This document shows, one piece after another, positions 35,741 to 45,515 of a stretch of DNA of 64,000 bases (its first letter is position 1; each line of letters starts with the position of its first letter). The position numbers were made by a program, and so were the translations under genes. The notes below the pieces were generated by a model, which made no database searches, was not told the DNA's origin, and worked only from the letters and a program-made list of their open reading frames with translations. Location: contig NZ_AQYH01000008.1 of NCBI RefSeq assembly GCF_000380505.1, positions 248,001-312,000 of the forward strand. Direction: 5' to 3'. Source of the DNA: Kaistia granuli DSM 23481. Lineage in GTDB: Bacteria > Pseudomonadota > Alphaproteobacteria > Rhizobiales > Kaistiaceae.

Positions 35741-37591
35741 ATGCTCCGCTACTTTGAACATCTGATCGATCCTTTCGTCCCGGAAGAAAGCGATCCGCCG
35801 ACCGGCCTGCTCGCCTTCTACCGGCATTTCCTGATGCCGGTCTGGCCCTATGTCGTGGCCCTGATGGCGGCCGGCCTCGCCGTATCGCTGGCCGAAGTCG
35901 CGATCTATTCCTATGTCGGCCGGCTGGTCGACCTGATGACGTCAGGCCAACCCGGCATTTTCCTGGCCGAGCATGGCTGGCAACTGGCCGGCATGGCGCT
36001 CGTCGTCGTCGTCCTGCGCCCGCTCGTCAATGCCATCCAAACCGTATTGTCGAACCAGACCCTGCCGCCGGCGCTGACCGCCCGCGTGCGCTGGCTGAAC
36101 CATCTGCATGTCGTCGGCCAGTCCTACTCGTTCTTCCAGAACGATTTCTCCGGCCGTATCGTGACCAAGATCGTGCAGACCGGATCGGCGCTGACGCAGT
36201 CGATCACCCAGGTGATCGACGCGCTCTGGGTCATCTCGGTCTTCATCGTCTCGGCCTTCTTCATTTTCGCCGATGTCAGCCTGCTGATGGCGGTGCCGCT
36301 GGCGATCTGGGTCGTGCTGCTCGCCGTCCTCGCCTATGTGTTCGTGCCGCGCGTGCGCAAGCGCGCCGCCGCCGCCTCCGAGGCGCGCTCGCTTCTGACC
36401 GGCAAGCTCGCCGACATCTACGGCAACATCCAGACGGTGAAGCTGTTTGCCCGCGACGGCCGTGAGGAGGATTCCGCCCGCAACGCCATCGCCGAGCAGA
36501 CGGGCCGGATGCTCGACCAGAATCGCCTGCTCACCACGCTCTCCATCCTGATGCAGTTCACCAACGCGCTGCTGATCGGCGCGACGGGCGCCGCGGCGGT
36601 GGTGCTGTGGATGCGCGGCTCGATCAGCGCCGGCGAGACGGCGGTGGCGCTCGGCCTCGTCATGCGCCTCACCGTGATGTCCGGCCGGGTGATGATGACG
36701 CTGACCGGCCTGTTCGACAATGTCGGCACGGTCGAGGACGGCATGCGCACGATCGCCCGCCCGCATGGGCTGATCGACCAGCCGGACGCGCCGGATCTGG
36801 TCGTCTCCAAGGGCGAGATCGTCTTCGACAAGGTCGTCTTCAACTATGGCGGCAAGACACCCGTCCTGCGCGGCGTCGATCTCACGGTGAAGCCCGGCGA
36901 GCGCATCGGCCTGGTCGGTCGCTCGGGCGCCGGCAAGACGACCATGGTGAGCCTGCTGCTCCGCCTCTACGACCTTGAGGGCGGCGCGATCCGGATCGAC
37001 GGTCAGGACATCTCGACCGTCACGCAAGGATCGCTGCGCGCCGCCATCGGCGTCGTCACCCAGGATACGGCGCTGCTGAACCGCTCGGTGCGCGACAATA
37101 TCCGTTATGGCCGGCCGGACGCCGACGATGCGGCGGTCAGGGCCGCGGCGCGCCAAGCGGCGGCGGATGTGTTCATCGAGGGCCTTTCCGATCCGCGCGG
37201 CCGCACCGGCTATGACGCCCATGTCGGCGAGCGCGGCGTCAAGCTTTCGGGCGGCCAGCGCCAGCGCATCGCCATTGCCCGCGTACTTCTCAAGGACGCG
37301 CCGATCCTCGTGCTCGACGAAGCCACCTCGGCGCTCGACTCCGAGATCGAGGCGGTGATCCAGGAGCAGCTCGAAACGCTGATGGCCGACAAGACGGTGA
37401 TCGCGATCGCGCACCGCCTCTCGACCATCGCTGCGATGGACCGGCTCGTCGTCATGGACGAAGGCCGCATCGTCGAAACCGGCACGCATCAGGAACTGCT
37501 GGCCGCGCAGGGCCTCTACGCCTCGCTCTGGGCGCGCCAGTCCGGCGGCTTTCTCGGCGACAACACCCCGCACGAGATCGCGGCGGAATAG
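35741..37591 (+). CDS. ABC exporter (fused permease-ATPase), copy 1
   Basis: A 616-residue half-transporter (six membrane helices, residues about 40-320; ATPase about 350-595). Walker A GRSGAGKTTMVS, signature LSGGQRQRIAIARV, Walker B ILVLDEATSALDSE, H-loop AHRLSTIA. Starts MLRYFEHLIDPF at 35741. It is a paralogue of the gene at 38013; the pair may form a heterodimer. Substrate (lipid, drug or glycan) cannot be told. Confidence 0.92.
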   Translation: MLRYFEHLIDPFVPEESDPPTGLLAFYRHFLMPVWPYVVALMAAGLAVSLAEVAIYSYVGRLVDLMTSGQPGIFLAEHGWQLAGMALVVVVLRPLVNAIQTVLSNQTLPPALTARVRWLNHLHVVGQSYSFFQNDFSGRIVTKIVQTGSALTQSITQVIDALWVISVFIVSAFFIFADVSLLMAVPLAIWVVLLAVLAYVFVPRVRKRAAAASEARSLLTGKLADIYGNIQTVKLFARDGREEDSARNAIAEQTGRMLDQNRLLTTLSILMQFTNALLIGATGAAAVVLWMRGSISAGETAVALGLVMRLTVMSGRVMMTLTGLFDNVGTVEDGMRTIARPHGLIDQPDAPDLVVSKGEIVFDKVVFNYGGKTPVLRGVDLTVKPGERIGLVGRSGAGKTTMVSLLLRLYDLEGGAIRIDGQDISTVTQGSLRAAIGVVTQDTALLNRSVRDNIRYGRPDADDAAVRAAARQAAADVFIEGLSDPRGRTGYDAHVGERGVKLSGGQRQRIAIARVLLKDAPILVLDEATSALDSEIEAVIQEQLETLMADKTVIAIAHRLSTIAAMDRLVVMDEGRIVETGTHQELLAAQGLYASLWARQSGGFLGDNTPHEIAAE

Positions 37592-38012
37592 AGCGCCTGA
37601 CGGCGCCAGTCGGTCAAACTGTCGCACTTCGGCAACAAGTCGCATCGAAACGTCCGACCGAGCTGCAATGTCAGCAGATCGACGCGCCGATTGTGTCTAT
37701 GAAGGACGTCTTCGCACCAGTTGCCGCGCCACGCGCCGCAACGCAGATCCAGGAGGGTTGGATGGAATTGGTCCCTATGCACATCCGGCCTGCGATCTGC
37801 CTCCGTCAGACGGCCAACGCCGCCTCCTGACGCTCCTGCTCCCGATCGACTGAACCGTCCGAACCTACCTCGGAACGCGTCGGTTCACCGCTCCCCCAAG
37901 GCTCATCGCGCTTCCGGATGACGGCCGTCTCCCGCCGGAGCCGCGCGCCTCGACTTCCGTTTCTCCGCCGCGCGGCCAGGCGCGGTCCAGCATCCAAACT
38001 CTGGACATTCCC
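37592..38012. other. Intergenic region between the two ABC exporter genes
   Basis: 421 bases with short frames only, none with homology I recognise. It may hold a separate promoter for the second exporter. No clear terminator was seen. Confidence 0.4.
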
Positions 38013-39848
38013 ATGTTCCGCTATTTCGAATCCCTGATCGATCCGTTCAAGAGCCACGACGACAGCATGCCGCCGGCGACCTTGCTCGGTTTCTACTGGC
38101 GATACTGCCGGCAGATCTGGCCTTTCCTGCTGATCCTGATGGCGATCGGCCTCGTCGTGTCGCTGATCGAGATCGCGATGCTTCGCTATATCGGTTCGAT
38201 CGTCGATCTCCTGAAGGCGACGACGCCGAGCGAGATCCTCGCCGATTACGGCCCGACCTTCCTATGGATGGGTTTCGTCATCGTCATCGCCCGTCCTCTG
38301 GCGGCACTGGCGCATGACCTGGTCAACCAGCAGACGATCGCGCCGAACTTCACCAATCTGATCCGCTGGCAGACGCATCACTACGTCATGCGCCAGTCGA
38401 TCACCTTCTTCGCCAACGACTTCGCCGGCCGCATCGCCTCGAAGATCGTGCAGACCGGTCCGGCGCTGCGCGAATCGGTGGTGCAGGTCATCGACGCGCT
38501 CTGGTTCGTGACGATCTTCGCGGGTTCGGCGCTGGTGATCTTCTGGAGCGCAGACTGGCGGCTGGCGATGCCGCTGCTGCTCTGGATCGTCGCCTATATC
38601 GCGACGCTGGCCTGGTTCGTGCCGCGCATCCGCGACCGCTCGACGATCATGTCGGAGATGCGCTCGCAGCTGACTGGCCGCATCGTCGACAGCTACACCA
38701 ACGTCCAGACGGTGAAGCTGTTCGCCCATCCGGAGCGCGAGGACGACTATGCCAAGGAGGCGCTGGTCGAGCACACCGCCGCCTTCAAGGACGAGACGCG
38801 CCTGATCACGGCGATGAACGCCACGGTGTCGAGCCTGAACGGCTTGCTGGTGATGGCGACGGGCTCGCTCGCCGTCTGGCTCTGGTCGTTCAACGCCCTC
38901 ACCCTCGGCGCGATCGCCGTCGCGGCCGGCCTCGCCATCCGCATCACCAACATGTCCGGCTGGATCATGTGGGTGGCGGTCGGTATCTTCGAGCAGATGG
39001 GCACCGTGCAGGAGGGGCTGGAGACGATTGCCCGCCCCTATGAACTGCTCGACAAGCCGGGCGCCAAGCCGCTCGTCGCCGACAAGGGTGAGATCCGCTT
39101 CGAGAATGTCCGCTTCCACTATGGCAAGGCGGGCGGCATCATCGAGGACCTCACCTTCACCATCCGTCCCGGCGAGAAGGTCGGCCTGGTCGGCCGCTCC
39201 GGCGCCGGCAAGTCGACGCTGGTCAACCTGCTGCTCCGCTTCTACGACGTCGAGAGCGGGCGGGTGCTGATCGACGGGCAGAACGTCGCCGACGTGACGC
39301 AGGACAGCCTGCGCCAGCAGATCGGCCTCGTCACGCAGGACACCTCGCTGCTGCACCGCTCGGTCCGCGACAACATTCTCTACGGCCGCCCCGATGCGTC
39401 CGAGGAAGCGGTCGTGCGGGCGGCCCGGCTCGCGCATGCCGACGGCTTCATCGCCGGCCTCTCCGATCCGAAGGGACGGACCGGGCTCGACGCCCATGTC
39501 GGCGAACGCGGCGTCAAGCTGTCGGGCGGCCAGCGGCAGCGCATCGCCATCGCCCGCGTGCTGCTGAAGGACGCGCCGATCCTCGTCCTCGACGAGGCGA
39601 CATCGGCGCTCGACTCGGAGGTTGAGGCGGCGATCCAGGAGAGCTTCACCGAACTGATGGCCGGCAAGACGGTGATCGCGATCGCCCACCGCCTCTCGAC
39701 CATCGCCGCGATGGACCGCCTGATCGTGCTCGATCAAGGGCACATCGTCGAGACCGGCAGTCACGACCAGCTGCTCCGGCACGACGGTCTCTATGCCAGC
39801 CTGTGGCGCCGGCAGTCGGGCGGCTTCCTCGACATGGCGACCGCCTGA
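38013..39848 (+). CDS. ABC exporter (fused permease-ATPase), copy 2
   Basis: A 611-residue half-transporter similar throughout to copy 1, including the N-terminus MFRYFESLIDPFK and identical ATPase motifs (GRSGAGKSTLVN, LSGGQRQRIAIARV, ILVLDEATSALDSE). Both consensus sites appear functional. The tandem arrangement suggests duplication; whether it acts with copy 1 is unknown. Confidence 0.92.
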   Translation: MFRYFESLIDPFKSHDDSMPPATLLGFYWRYCRQIWPFLLILMAIGLVVSLIEIAMLRYIGSIVDLLKATTPSEILADYGPTFLWMGFVIVIARPLAALAHDLVNQQTIAPNFTNLIRWQTHHYVMRQSITFFANDFAGRIASKIVQTGPALRESVVQVIDALWFVTIFAGSALVIFWSADWRLAMPLLLWIVAYIATLAWFVPRIRDRSTIMSEMRSQLTGRIVDSYTNVQTVKLFAHPEREDDYAKEALVEHTAAFKDETRLITAMNATVSSLNGLLVMATGSLAVWLWSFNALTLGAIAVAAGLAIRITNMSGWIMWVAVGIFEQMGTVQEGLETIARPYELLDKPGAKPLVADKGEIRFENVRFHYGKAGGIIEDLTFTIRPGEKVGLVGRSGAGKSTLVNLLLRFYDVESGRVLIDGQNVADVTQDSLRQQIGLVTQDTSLLHRSVRDNILYGRPDASEEAVVRAARLAHADGFIAGLSDPKGRTGLDAHVGERGVKLSGGQRQRIAIARVLLKDAPILVLDEATSALDSEVEAAIQESFTELMAGKTVIAIAHRLSTIAAMDRLIVLDQGHIVETGSHDQLLRHDGLYASLWRRQSGGFLDMATA

Positions 39849-39895
39849 GGTACGGGCGGGGTGGGCCAATCGCCCTCCCCGTCCCTGCATCCCGA

Positions 39896-40288
39896 TCAGG
39901 CGGCCGCGAGTGGCGCGTAGTTCGCGATATCCGCCGTGATGCCGAGCCGCGCCAGCGTCTCGTTCCGGTCGAAGCCGATTGCGGCATGGTATTTCGCCAC
40001 CGCCTCGCTGACCCGGCCGACGACATCCTCATTCGCCCATTCCACCACCGTGACGATGTTGAAGGCCCCCGGCCCCGATTGCTGCTCGAGGATCAGGTCG
40101 CGGACGAAACCCTCCTGCCGGCGCAGGACCCCGTGGGTGTCGCGAACACGCGCGAGGAACTCGTCGCGGGCTTCCGCCGGCACGATGAATTTGTCGACCC
40201 GGTAGAGCGGCCGGGCAGACGCCGCTCCATCACTCCGGGGAGCGTCGCTGATAGAAGAAGCATCCTGGAAGACAACGGGGTCGCTCAT
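39896..40288 (-). CDS. Antibiotic biosynthesis monooxygenase (ABM) domain protein
   Basis: A 130-residue dimeric alpha-beta barrel protein. Motif LYRVDKFIVPAEARDEFLAR and FNIVTVVEWANEDVVGRVSE fit the ABM/quinol-monooxygenase-like fold, with residues about 30-115 forming the domain. It is divergent from the MarR gene and likely controlled by it through the palindrome at 40353. Substrate unknown. Confidence 0.82.
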   Translation of the reverse strand: MSDPVVFQDASSISDAPRSDGAASARPLYRVDKFIVPAEARDEFLARVRDTHGVLRRQEGFVRDLILEQQSGPGAFNIVTVVEWANEDVVGRVSEAVAKYHAAIGFDRNETLARLGITADIANYAPLAAA

Positions 40289-40352
40289 GGCTATCTCCTG
40301 TTGGCGGAAGTCGTCGGAAGGAAGGGGCGATCTCAGCCCCGCTCATTCCAAT

Positions 40353-40375
40353 TATATGCATGAGTCATGCATATA
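40353..40375. promoter_or_regulatory. Perfect palindrome, putative MarR operator
   Basis: TATATGCATGA (40353-40363), one central G, and TCATGCATATA (40365-40375): a perfect 11-bp-arm dyad in the divergent region of the ABM gene and the MarR gene, 65 bases from the former start and 71 from the latter. Confidence 0.75.
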
Positions 40376-40445
40376 TAACAAGAGAGCTTTCGACGACGGG
40401 GAAATCGCTTTGCGTCGACGGCCGGACCCGATGCAAGATCGCACC

Positions 40446-40994
40446 ATGACGAACCTTGATGACGAATCCCGGCGCCGCATCGGCCGCTTGGGGGCCGATG
40501 CGCTCGAACGGCTGGAGCGTGAGCCCGAGCGCGCCGACGGCATCGAGCTGATTGATGCCGCGCTCGGGCGCATCCGGCGTAGCATGGCGCGGCAATCGCT
40601 CGGCCGGCGGGTGCTTGCCGATCTCGGCGCCGACATCGACCCCAGCCTGGTCGAGGTTCTGCACGCGATCGCCGGCGGGAGCGCGAACTCGCCGGACGTC
40701 GTCTCGATCGGCGTCGTCGCGCAGGAGATGGGTGTCGACCCCTCCCAGGCGAGTCGCCTCGTGCGCGAAGCCGTGGCGGCGGGGCTTGTCGGGCGAGTCG
40801 CATCACCCGACGACGCCCGCCGCAGCGCCCTGCAGCTGACCGAGCTGGGGGCGGCGCTGGTTGCCAGCTCGCGAAATTACAAGCATGCTCTGCTTCTGGA
40901 GCATTTCCGCGATTGGTCGGAACAGGACCTCAGCGATTTTGCCCGTCTGTTGACGCGGTTTTCGTCGATCGCTCGTCCCGATGGCCGTAGCTGA
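40446..40994 (+). CDS. MarR family transcriptional regulator
   Basis: A 182-residue regulator; winged-helix region SIGVVAQEMGVDPSQASRLV (HTH) and SPDDARRSALQLTELGAAL (wing). Start ATG 40446 is chosen; an in-frame ATG at 40431 would add five residues. Divergent from the ABM gene with a perfect palindrome between, a usual arrangement for a self-regulating repressor and its target. Confidence 0.85.
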   Translation: MTNLDDESRRRIGRLGADALERLEREPERADGIELIDAALGRIRRSMARQSLGRRVLADLGADIDPSLVEVLHAIAGGSANSPDVVSIGVVAQEMGVDPSQASRLVREAVAAGLVGRVASPDDARRSALQLTELGAALVASSRNYKHALLLEHFRDWSEQDLSDFARLLTRFSSIARPDGRS

Positions 40995-41207
40995 GCCCGC
41001 CGTCCCGCGACAATGTGCGCATACTGTGTCCGCTCTCTGGACATTCCTCGCGGTCGGTGGCTAAACAGCTTCTAATCTGAGAGATGGGGACCATGGCGGT
41101 TTTCCCATCTATTTTCGGCCGGCTGCCTTGGGCATCGTTCTGGTGCACAACGCAAACGGTCGATGACGACGGCAGCTCCCGCTTCCGAGGACTGAGAGGG
41201 GATCATC

Positions 41208-41768
41208 TTGGCTGAAACCGCTACGGCAGTACCGACCCGCCGCGACTTTCTATTTATTGCGACCGGCGCTGTGGGCGCCGTCGGTGTCGCCGCCGCTATC
41301 TGGCCCTTCATCAATCAGATGAATCCTGACGCATCGGCGCTGGCTCTGGCTTCCACGGAAGTCGACATTTCGGCGCTGCAGCCCGGCGACACGCTGACCG
41401 TCAAGTGGCGCGGCAAGCCCGTTGTCGTGCGCAACCGTACCCAGAAGGAAATCGACGAGGCGAAAAGCGTCGCCCTGTCCGACCTGAAGGACCCGGTCGC
41501 CCGCAACGCAAACCTGCAGCTCGACGCTCCGGCGACCGACGAAAACCGCGCCGCGCCGGGCAAGGAAAACTGGTTCGTGATGGTCAATGTCTGCACCCAT
41601 CTGGGTTGCATTCCGCTTGGCCAGCAGGGTGAATTCGGCGGCTGGTTCTGCCCTTGCCACGGCTCGCACTACGATACGGCCGGCCGCATCCGCGGTGGTC
41701 CGGCTCCAGAGAACATGGCCGTTCCGGTCTATTCGTTCCTGAGCGACACCAAGATCAAGATCGGCTGA
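41208..41768 (+). CDS. petA: Ubiquinol-cytochrome c reductase iron-sulfur subunit (Rieske)
   Basis: Rieske protein (186 residues) of the bc1 complex. Tat-type N-terminus ([14 protein letters not shown]) with membrane anchor, and cluster ligands in CTHLGC and CPCHGSHYD. The start is TTG at 41208 with GAGAGGGG about seven bases upstream; no ATG fits. First gene of petABC; 19 bases before petB. Confidence 0.97.
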   Translation: MAETATAVPTRRDFLFIATGAVGAVGVAAAIWPFINQMNPDASALALASTEVDISALQPGDTLTVKWRGKPVVVRNRTQKEIDEAKSVALSDLKDPVARNANLQLDAPATDENRAAPGKENWFVMVNVCTHLGCIPLGQQGEFGGWFCPCHGSHYDTAGRIRGGPAPENMAVPVYSFLSDTKIKIG

Positions 41769-41787
41769 TCGGGAGAAATTTGAGATC

Positions 41788-43056
41788 ATGTCCGGACCAT
41801 CGACCTATCAGCCGCAGAACGGTTTCCTGAAGTGGTTTGAGTCGCGCCTTCCGCTGGGCGGGCTCATCCATTCGTCGTTCATCGTGTTCCCGAACCCGCG
41901 GAACCTGAACTACTGGTGGACCTTCGGCGGCATCCTCGCCTTCATGCTGGTGGCGCAGATCCTCACCGGCGTCGTGCTGGTGATGCACTACACCCCGCAT
42001 ACGTCGCTCGCCTTCACCTCCGTCGAAGGCATCATGCGTGACGTCAACTATGGCTGGCTGCTGCGCTACCTCCACGCCAATGGCGCGTCGATGTTCTTCA
42101 TCGCCGTCTACATCCATATCTTCCGCGGCCTCTACTACGGCTCCTACAAGGCGCCGCGCGAGGTGCTGTGGATCCTCGGCATGATCATCTTCCTGCTGAT
42201 GATGGCCACCGGCTTCATGGGCTACGTGCTTCCCTGGGGACAGATGTCCTTCTGGGGCGCCACCGTGATCACCAACCTCTTCTCGGCGATCCCGATCGTC
42301 GGCGAGACCATCGTGACCTGGCTCTGGGGCGGCTTCGCGGTCGACAACCCGACCCTGAACCGGTTCTTCTCGCTCCACTACCTGCTGCCGTTCATGATCG
42401 CCGGCGTCGTCGTCCTGCATATCTGGGCGCTGCATGTTCCGGGCTCGAACAACCCGACCGGCGTGTCCGTCAAGAGCAGCCAGGACACCCTGCCCTTCCA
42501 TCCCTACTTCACCGTCAAGGATGCGCTCGGCCTGGTCGTCTTCCTGATCGTCTTCATGTGGTTCGTGTTCTACCTGCCGAACTTCATGGGTCATGCCGAC
42601 AACTACATCCCGGCTGATCCGCTGGTGACGCCGGCGCACATCGTTCCGGAATGGTACTTCCTGCCGTTCTACGCGATCCTGCGTTCGGTTCCGGACAAGC
42701 TGGGCGGCGTCATCGCCATGTTCGGCGCCATCGCGGTCCTGTTTGTCGTGCCCTGGCTCGACACCTCGAAGGTTCGCTCGGCCAATTTCCGCCCGCTCTA
42801 TCGCCAGTTCTTCTGGATCCTGGTGCTGGTCTCGATCGGCCTCGGCTATCTCGGCTCGCGCCCGGCCGAGGGTGGATACGTCATCGCCTCGCGCATCCTG
42901 ACGATCTACTACTTCGCCCACTTCCTGGTGATCCTGCCGCTGCTCGGCCTGTTCGAGAAGCCGAAGCCCCTCCCCGCCTCGATCACCGAGTCGGTTCTTG
43001 GCAAGGGTGCGGCCAATGTCACCGCCGGTGCGCCCGCCGCGCCGCAGACCAAGTAA
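41788..43056 (+). CDS. petB: Cytochrome b of the bc1 complex
   Basis: A 422-residue, eight-helix cytochrome b. Paired haem His residues are in [20 protein letters not shown] and [20 protein letters not shown], and [16 protein letters not shown] is the Qo-site PEWY motif. It is a separate gene, not fused to cytochrome c1 as in Bradyrhizobium. Confidence 0.98.
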   Translation: MSGPSTYQPQNGFLKWFESRLPLGGLIHSSFIVFPNPRNLNYWWTFGGILAFMLVAQILTGVVLVMHYTPHTSLAFTSVEGIMRDVNYGWLLRYLHANGASMFFIAVYIHIFRGLYYGSYKAPREVLWILGMIIFLLMMATGFMGYVLPWGQMSFWGATVITNLFSAIPIVGETIVTWLWGGFAVDNPTLNRFFSLHYLLPFMIAGVVVLHIWALHVPGSNNPTGVSVKSSQDTLPFHPYFTVKDALGLVVFLIVFMWFVFYLPNFMGHADNYIPADPLVTPAHIVPEWYFLPFYAILRSVPDKLGGVIAMFGAIAVLFVVPWLDTSKVRSANFRPLYRQFFWILVLVSIGLGYLGSRPAEGGYVIASRILTIYYFAHFLVILPLLGLFEKPKPLPASITESVLGKGAANVTAGAPAAPQTK

Positions 43057-43081
43057 GCCGCGAGAGGATCACGGATCGATC

Positions 43082-43969
43082 ATGATGAAGACCCTATCCG
43101 AGAAAATCGCGCGGTTCGGCCTGGCCTTCGCCCTCAGCGTCGCTTCGGCGACGCTGGTGGCAGCCCCGGCAAGCGCCGCCGAAGAGGGTGCCCAGGCGAC
43201 GCCGCATTATCCGCTGGTCAAGCCGCCGCAGGAGCCCTGGAGCTTCGCCGGCGTGTTCGGCCGATTCGATACGGCGCAGCTGCAGCGCGGCTACCAGGTC
43301 TACAAGGAGGTCTGCGCGGCCTGCCACTCGATGGACCTGATGAGCTTCCGCAACCTGGCCCAGCCAGGCGGACCGCACTTCACCGAGGCCCAGGCCAAGA
43401 CGGTCGCTGAAAGCTTCCAGGTTCAGGACGGCCCGAACGACGAAGGCGACATGTTCGAGCGCCCGGCTCGTCTGTCGGACCGCTTCCCGGCGCCGTTCCC
43501 GAACCATCAGGCAGCCGCCGCCGCCAACAACGGCAAGGCGCCGCCGGATCTGTCGCTGATGGCCAAGGCCCGCGCCGTCGAGCGCGGCTTCCCCTGGTTC
43601 GTCCTCGACATCTTCACGCAGTACCAGGAAGGCGGCCCGGACTACATCCACGGCCTGCTGACCGGCTACAAGGAGCCGCCGGCCGGCACCGAAGTCGGCC
43701 CCGGCCTGCACTACAATGTCGGCTTTGCCAGCGGTTCGGCCATCGCCATGGCGCCGCCGCTGTCGGATGGCCAGGTCACCTATTCGGACGGTTCGCCCGA
43801 GACGGTCGACCAGTATTCCCGCGACGTCTCGGCCTTCCTGATGTGGACCGCAGAGCCGCATCTCGACGCCCGCAAGCGCATCGGCTTCCAGGTCATCCTG
43901 TTCCTGATCGTCTTCGCCGGCCTGCTCTACTTCGCCAAGAAGAAGATCTGGGCCCGGGTCGCGCACTGA
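43082..43969 (+). CDS. petC: Cytochrome c1
   Basis: A 295-residue haem protein. Signal peptide ends after APASAA; haem site VCAACHSMD, axial Met in the later IAMAPPLSDG; C-terminal anchor GFQVILFLIVFAGLLYFAKK. Start is ATG 43082 (MMKTLSEK). Third gene of petABC, followed by a strong terminator. Confidence 0.97.
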   Translation: MMKTLSEKIARFGLAFALSVASATLVAAPASAAEEGAQATPHYPLVKPPQEPWSFAGVFGRFDTAQLQRGYQVYKEVCAACHSMDLMSFRNLAQPGGPHFTEAQAKTVAESFQVQDGPNDEGDMFERPARLSDRFPAPFPNHQAAAAANNGKAPPDLSLMAKARAVERGFPWFVLDIFTQYQEGGPDYIHGLLTGYKEPPAGTEVGPGLHYNVGFASGSAIAMAPPLSDGQVTYSDGSPETVDQYSRDVSAFLMWTAEPHLDARKRIGFQVILFLIVFAGLLYFAKKKIWARVAH

Positions 43970-43990
43970 TCGCAACCGCATCCCGCTACG

Positions 43991-44017
43991 AAAAAGGGCC
44001 CGTCGGGGCCCTTTTTT
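43991..44017. terminator. Bidirectional terminator between petC and cca
   Basis: AAAAAGGGCCC/GGGCCCTTTTTTT hairpin with four-base loop. Its T-run runs into the last codon of cca on the other strand. Confidence 0.9.
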
Positions 44018-45261
44018 TATTGCTGCTGTTGTTGCTGCTGGTAGCTGGCGAGGAATTCCCGCATCTGTTGCCGCAGTCCCTCCGCGTCGGCGCGGAAATC
44101 ATCGGCGATCCACGCCCGCTCGAAATGCTTGAGCAGGAGGCCGACCAGCGGCCCTCGATCGACGCCCAGCTCGACCACGTCGCGGCCGGACAGCGGAAAG
44201 ACCGGGACCGTCCAGCCCCGCGCCGCGGCGCCACGGCTATCGACCGCCTCGGCCGGAAGCCAGCCCTTGGCGCCCGCGAGCATCAGGCCGTCGCGAAAGG
44301 CGTCCTGACCGATCCGGTAGAGCGTTGCATGATCAGCGGAAGCCGGTGTCCCCGACGCCTCGCAGCCCACGGCCAGCGCCGCACGCATGCGACCCCGCTC
44401 GGAATTGGACAGGCGGAAGCGCGTCGCGATCCGGTCCACATCCTCCTGCAAGCGACCGAACAGGACGGCGAGGCGCAACGCGGGCACCGCGGGTTCGCCA
44501 TCCTCGAAGGCCGGCAATCGGGCCAGCGCGACGAGATCGCCGACGCTGGCGGCGATCAGCGGCAGGATGCCGCTTTCCTGCATCGTCGCGATCGTCGCAA
44601 CGGCGCCGCCGGCTACCACCAGCTTGCGCATCTCTTGGCCGATCCGCTCGGCCGACAGCGAGGCAAGGTCCTGGCGAGCGCGGATCGCGGCCGAGAGGCC
44701 TTCGGCATCGGGATTGCCCACGCCATAGGCGGCATGAAAGCGGAAGAAGCGCAGCGCCCGCAGCCTGTCCTCGGCGATCCGCCGATCGGCGGAGCCGATG
44801 AAGCGCACCCGTCGCGCTGCGATATCGGCAAGGCCGCCGACCGGATCATATACCCGACCATCCAAATCGACGGACAGGGCGTTGATGGTGAAATCCCGCC
44901 GTTCGGCATCCGTCTGCCAGTCGCGGCCGAAGCGCACGACGGCACGGCGGCCATCCGTCTCGATATCCTCGCGCAGCGTCGTCACCTCGACGACGTGGCG
45001 ATGGCCGATCACCGTCACCGTGCCGTGCTCAATGCCGGTCGGCGCGATCTTGAGGCCAGCGGACTCGGCCCGCGCCATCACCGTTTCCGGAACGGCCGTT
45101 GTCGCGATGTCGACATCGGCGACAGGCAGCCCCATCAGCGTATTCCGCACGGCGCCGCCGATAACCCGCGCCGCCTCGCCCTCGGACGAAAGGAGCGTCA
45201 GGACTTGGCGGACCAACGGATCGGCAAGAAACGCCGCGTCCCGGCAATCCCGGATGGTCAA
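44017..45261 (-). CDS. cca: CCA tRNA nucleotidyltransferase
   Basis: A 414-residue class II nucleotidyltransferase that adds or repairs the CCA end of tRNA. Motifs RVIGGAVRNTLMG, DVDIATTAVPE (catalytic DxD) and RRDFTINALSVD are present. The start is TTG at 45261, overlapping the stop of the upstream DUF6111 gene. The C-terminus ends SYQQQQQQQ, seven Gln, next to the petC terminator. Poly-Gln at the end is unusual for this enzyme. Confidence 0.94.
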   Translation of the reverse strand: MTIRDCRDAAFLADPLVRQVLTLLSSEGEAARVIGGAVRNTLMGLPVADVDIATTAVPETVMARAESAGLKIAPTGIEHGTVTVIGHRHVVEVTTLREDIETDGRRAVVRFGRDWQTDAERRDFTINALSVDLDGRVYDPVGGLADIAARRVRFIGSADRRIAEDRLRALRFFRFHAAYGVGNPDAEGLSAAIRARQDLASLSAERIGQEMRKLVVAGGAVATIATMQESGILPLIAASVGDLVALARLPAFEDGEPAVPALRLAVLFGRLQEDVDRIATRFRLSNSERGRMRAALAVGCEASGTPASADHATLYRIGQDAFRDGLMLAGAKGWLPAEAVDSRGAAARGWTVPVFPLSGRDVVELGVDRGPLVGLLLKHFERAWIADDFRADAEGLRQQMREFLASYQQQQQQQ

Positions 45262-45515
45262 TCGAAGCCTCCCGGCACCAGCACGCCGTCCCGGAATTCC
45301 GCCGGATGATAGGTAGTGCCCGCGCTGCCGCCGGAGAAATGCACCAGGCCTAGAACGGCGATCAGCACGATGACGACGCCGATGGCCGAAAGCCGCGACA
45401 GCACCGTATAGGACCAGGTTCCGCCCGCGGCGCTGGGCACGACTTGCCGCCACCCGGCATAGAGGATGAACGGCGCGAGAAAACAGACAACGGTGATCGC
45501 GAGAAATCTCAACAT
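45258..45515 (-). CDS. DUF6111 family membrane protein
   Basis: An 85-residue protein with two membrane segments: FLAITVVCFLAPFILYAGW and VLSRLSAIGVVIVLIAVLGL. It lies between the NUDIX gene and cca, coupled at both ends, an order found in rhizobial genomes. Function unknown. Confidence 0.78.
   Translation of the reverse strand: MLRFLAITVVCFLAPFILYAGWRQVVPSAAGGTWSYTVLSRLSAIGVVIVLIAVLGLVHFSGGSAGTTYHPAEFRDGVLVPGGFD

Noticed and set aside
35942-37645. Long open frame (567 codons) on the minus strand opposite ABC exporter 1
   Set aside because: It is a composition shadow of a high-GC gene; its translation is His/Gly/Arg-rich with no domain, and the plus strand encodes a complete ABC exporter.
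38262-39890. Long open frame opposite ABC exporter 2
   Set aside because: Same reason as the frame opposite exporter 1; no homology or ribosome site.
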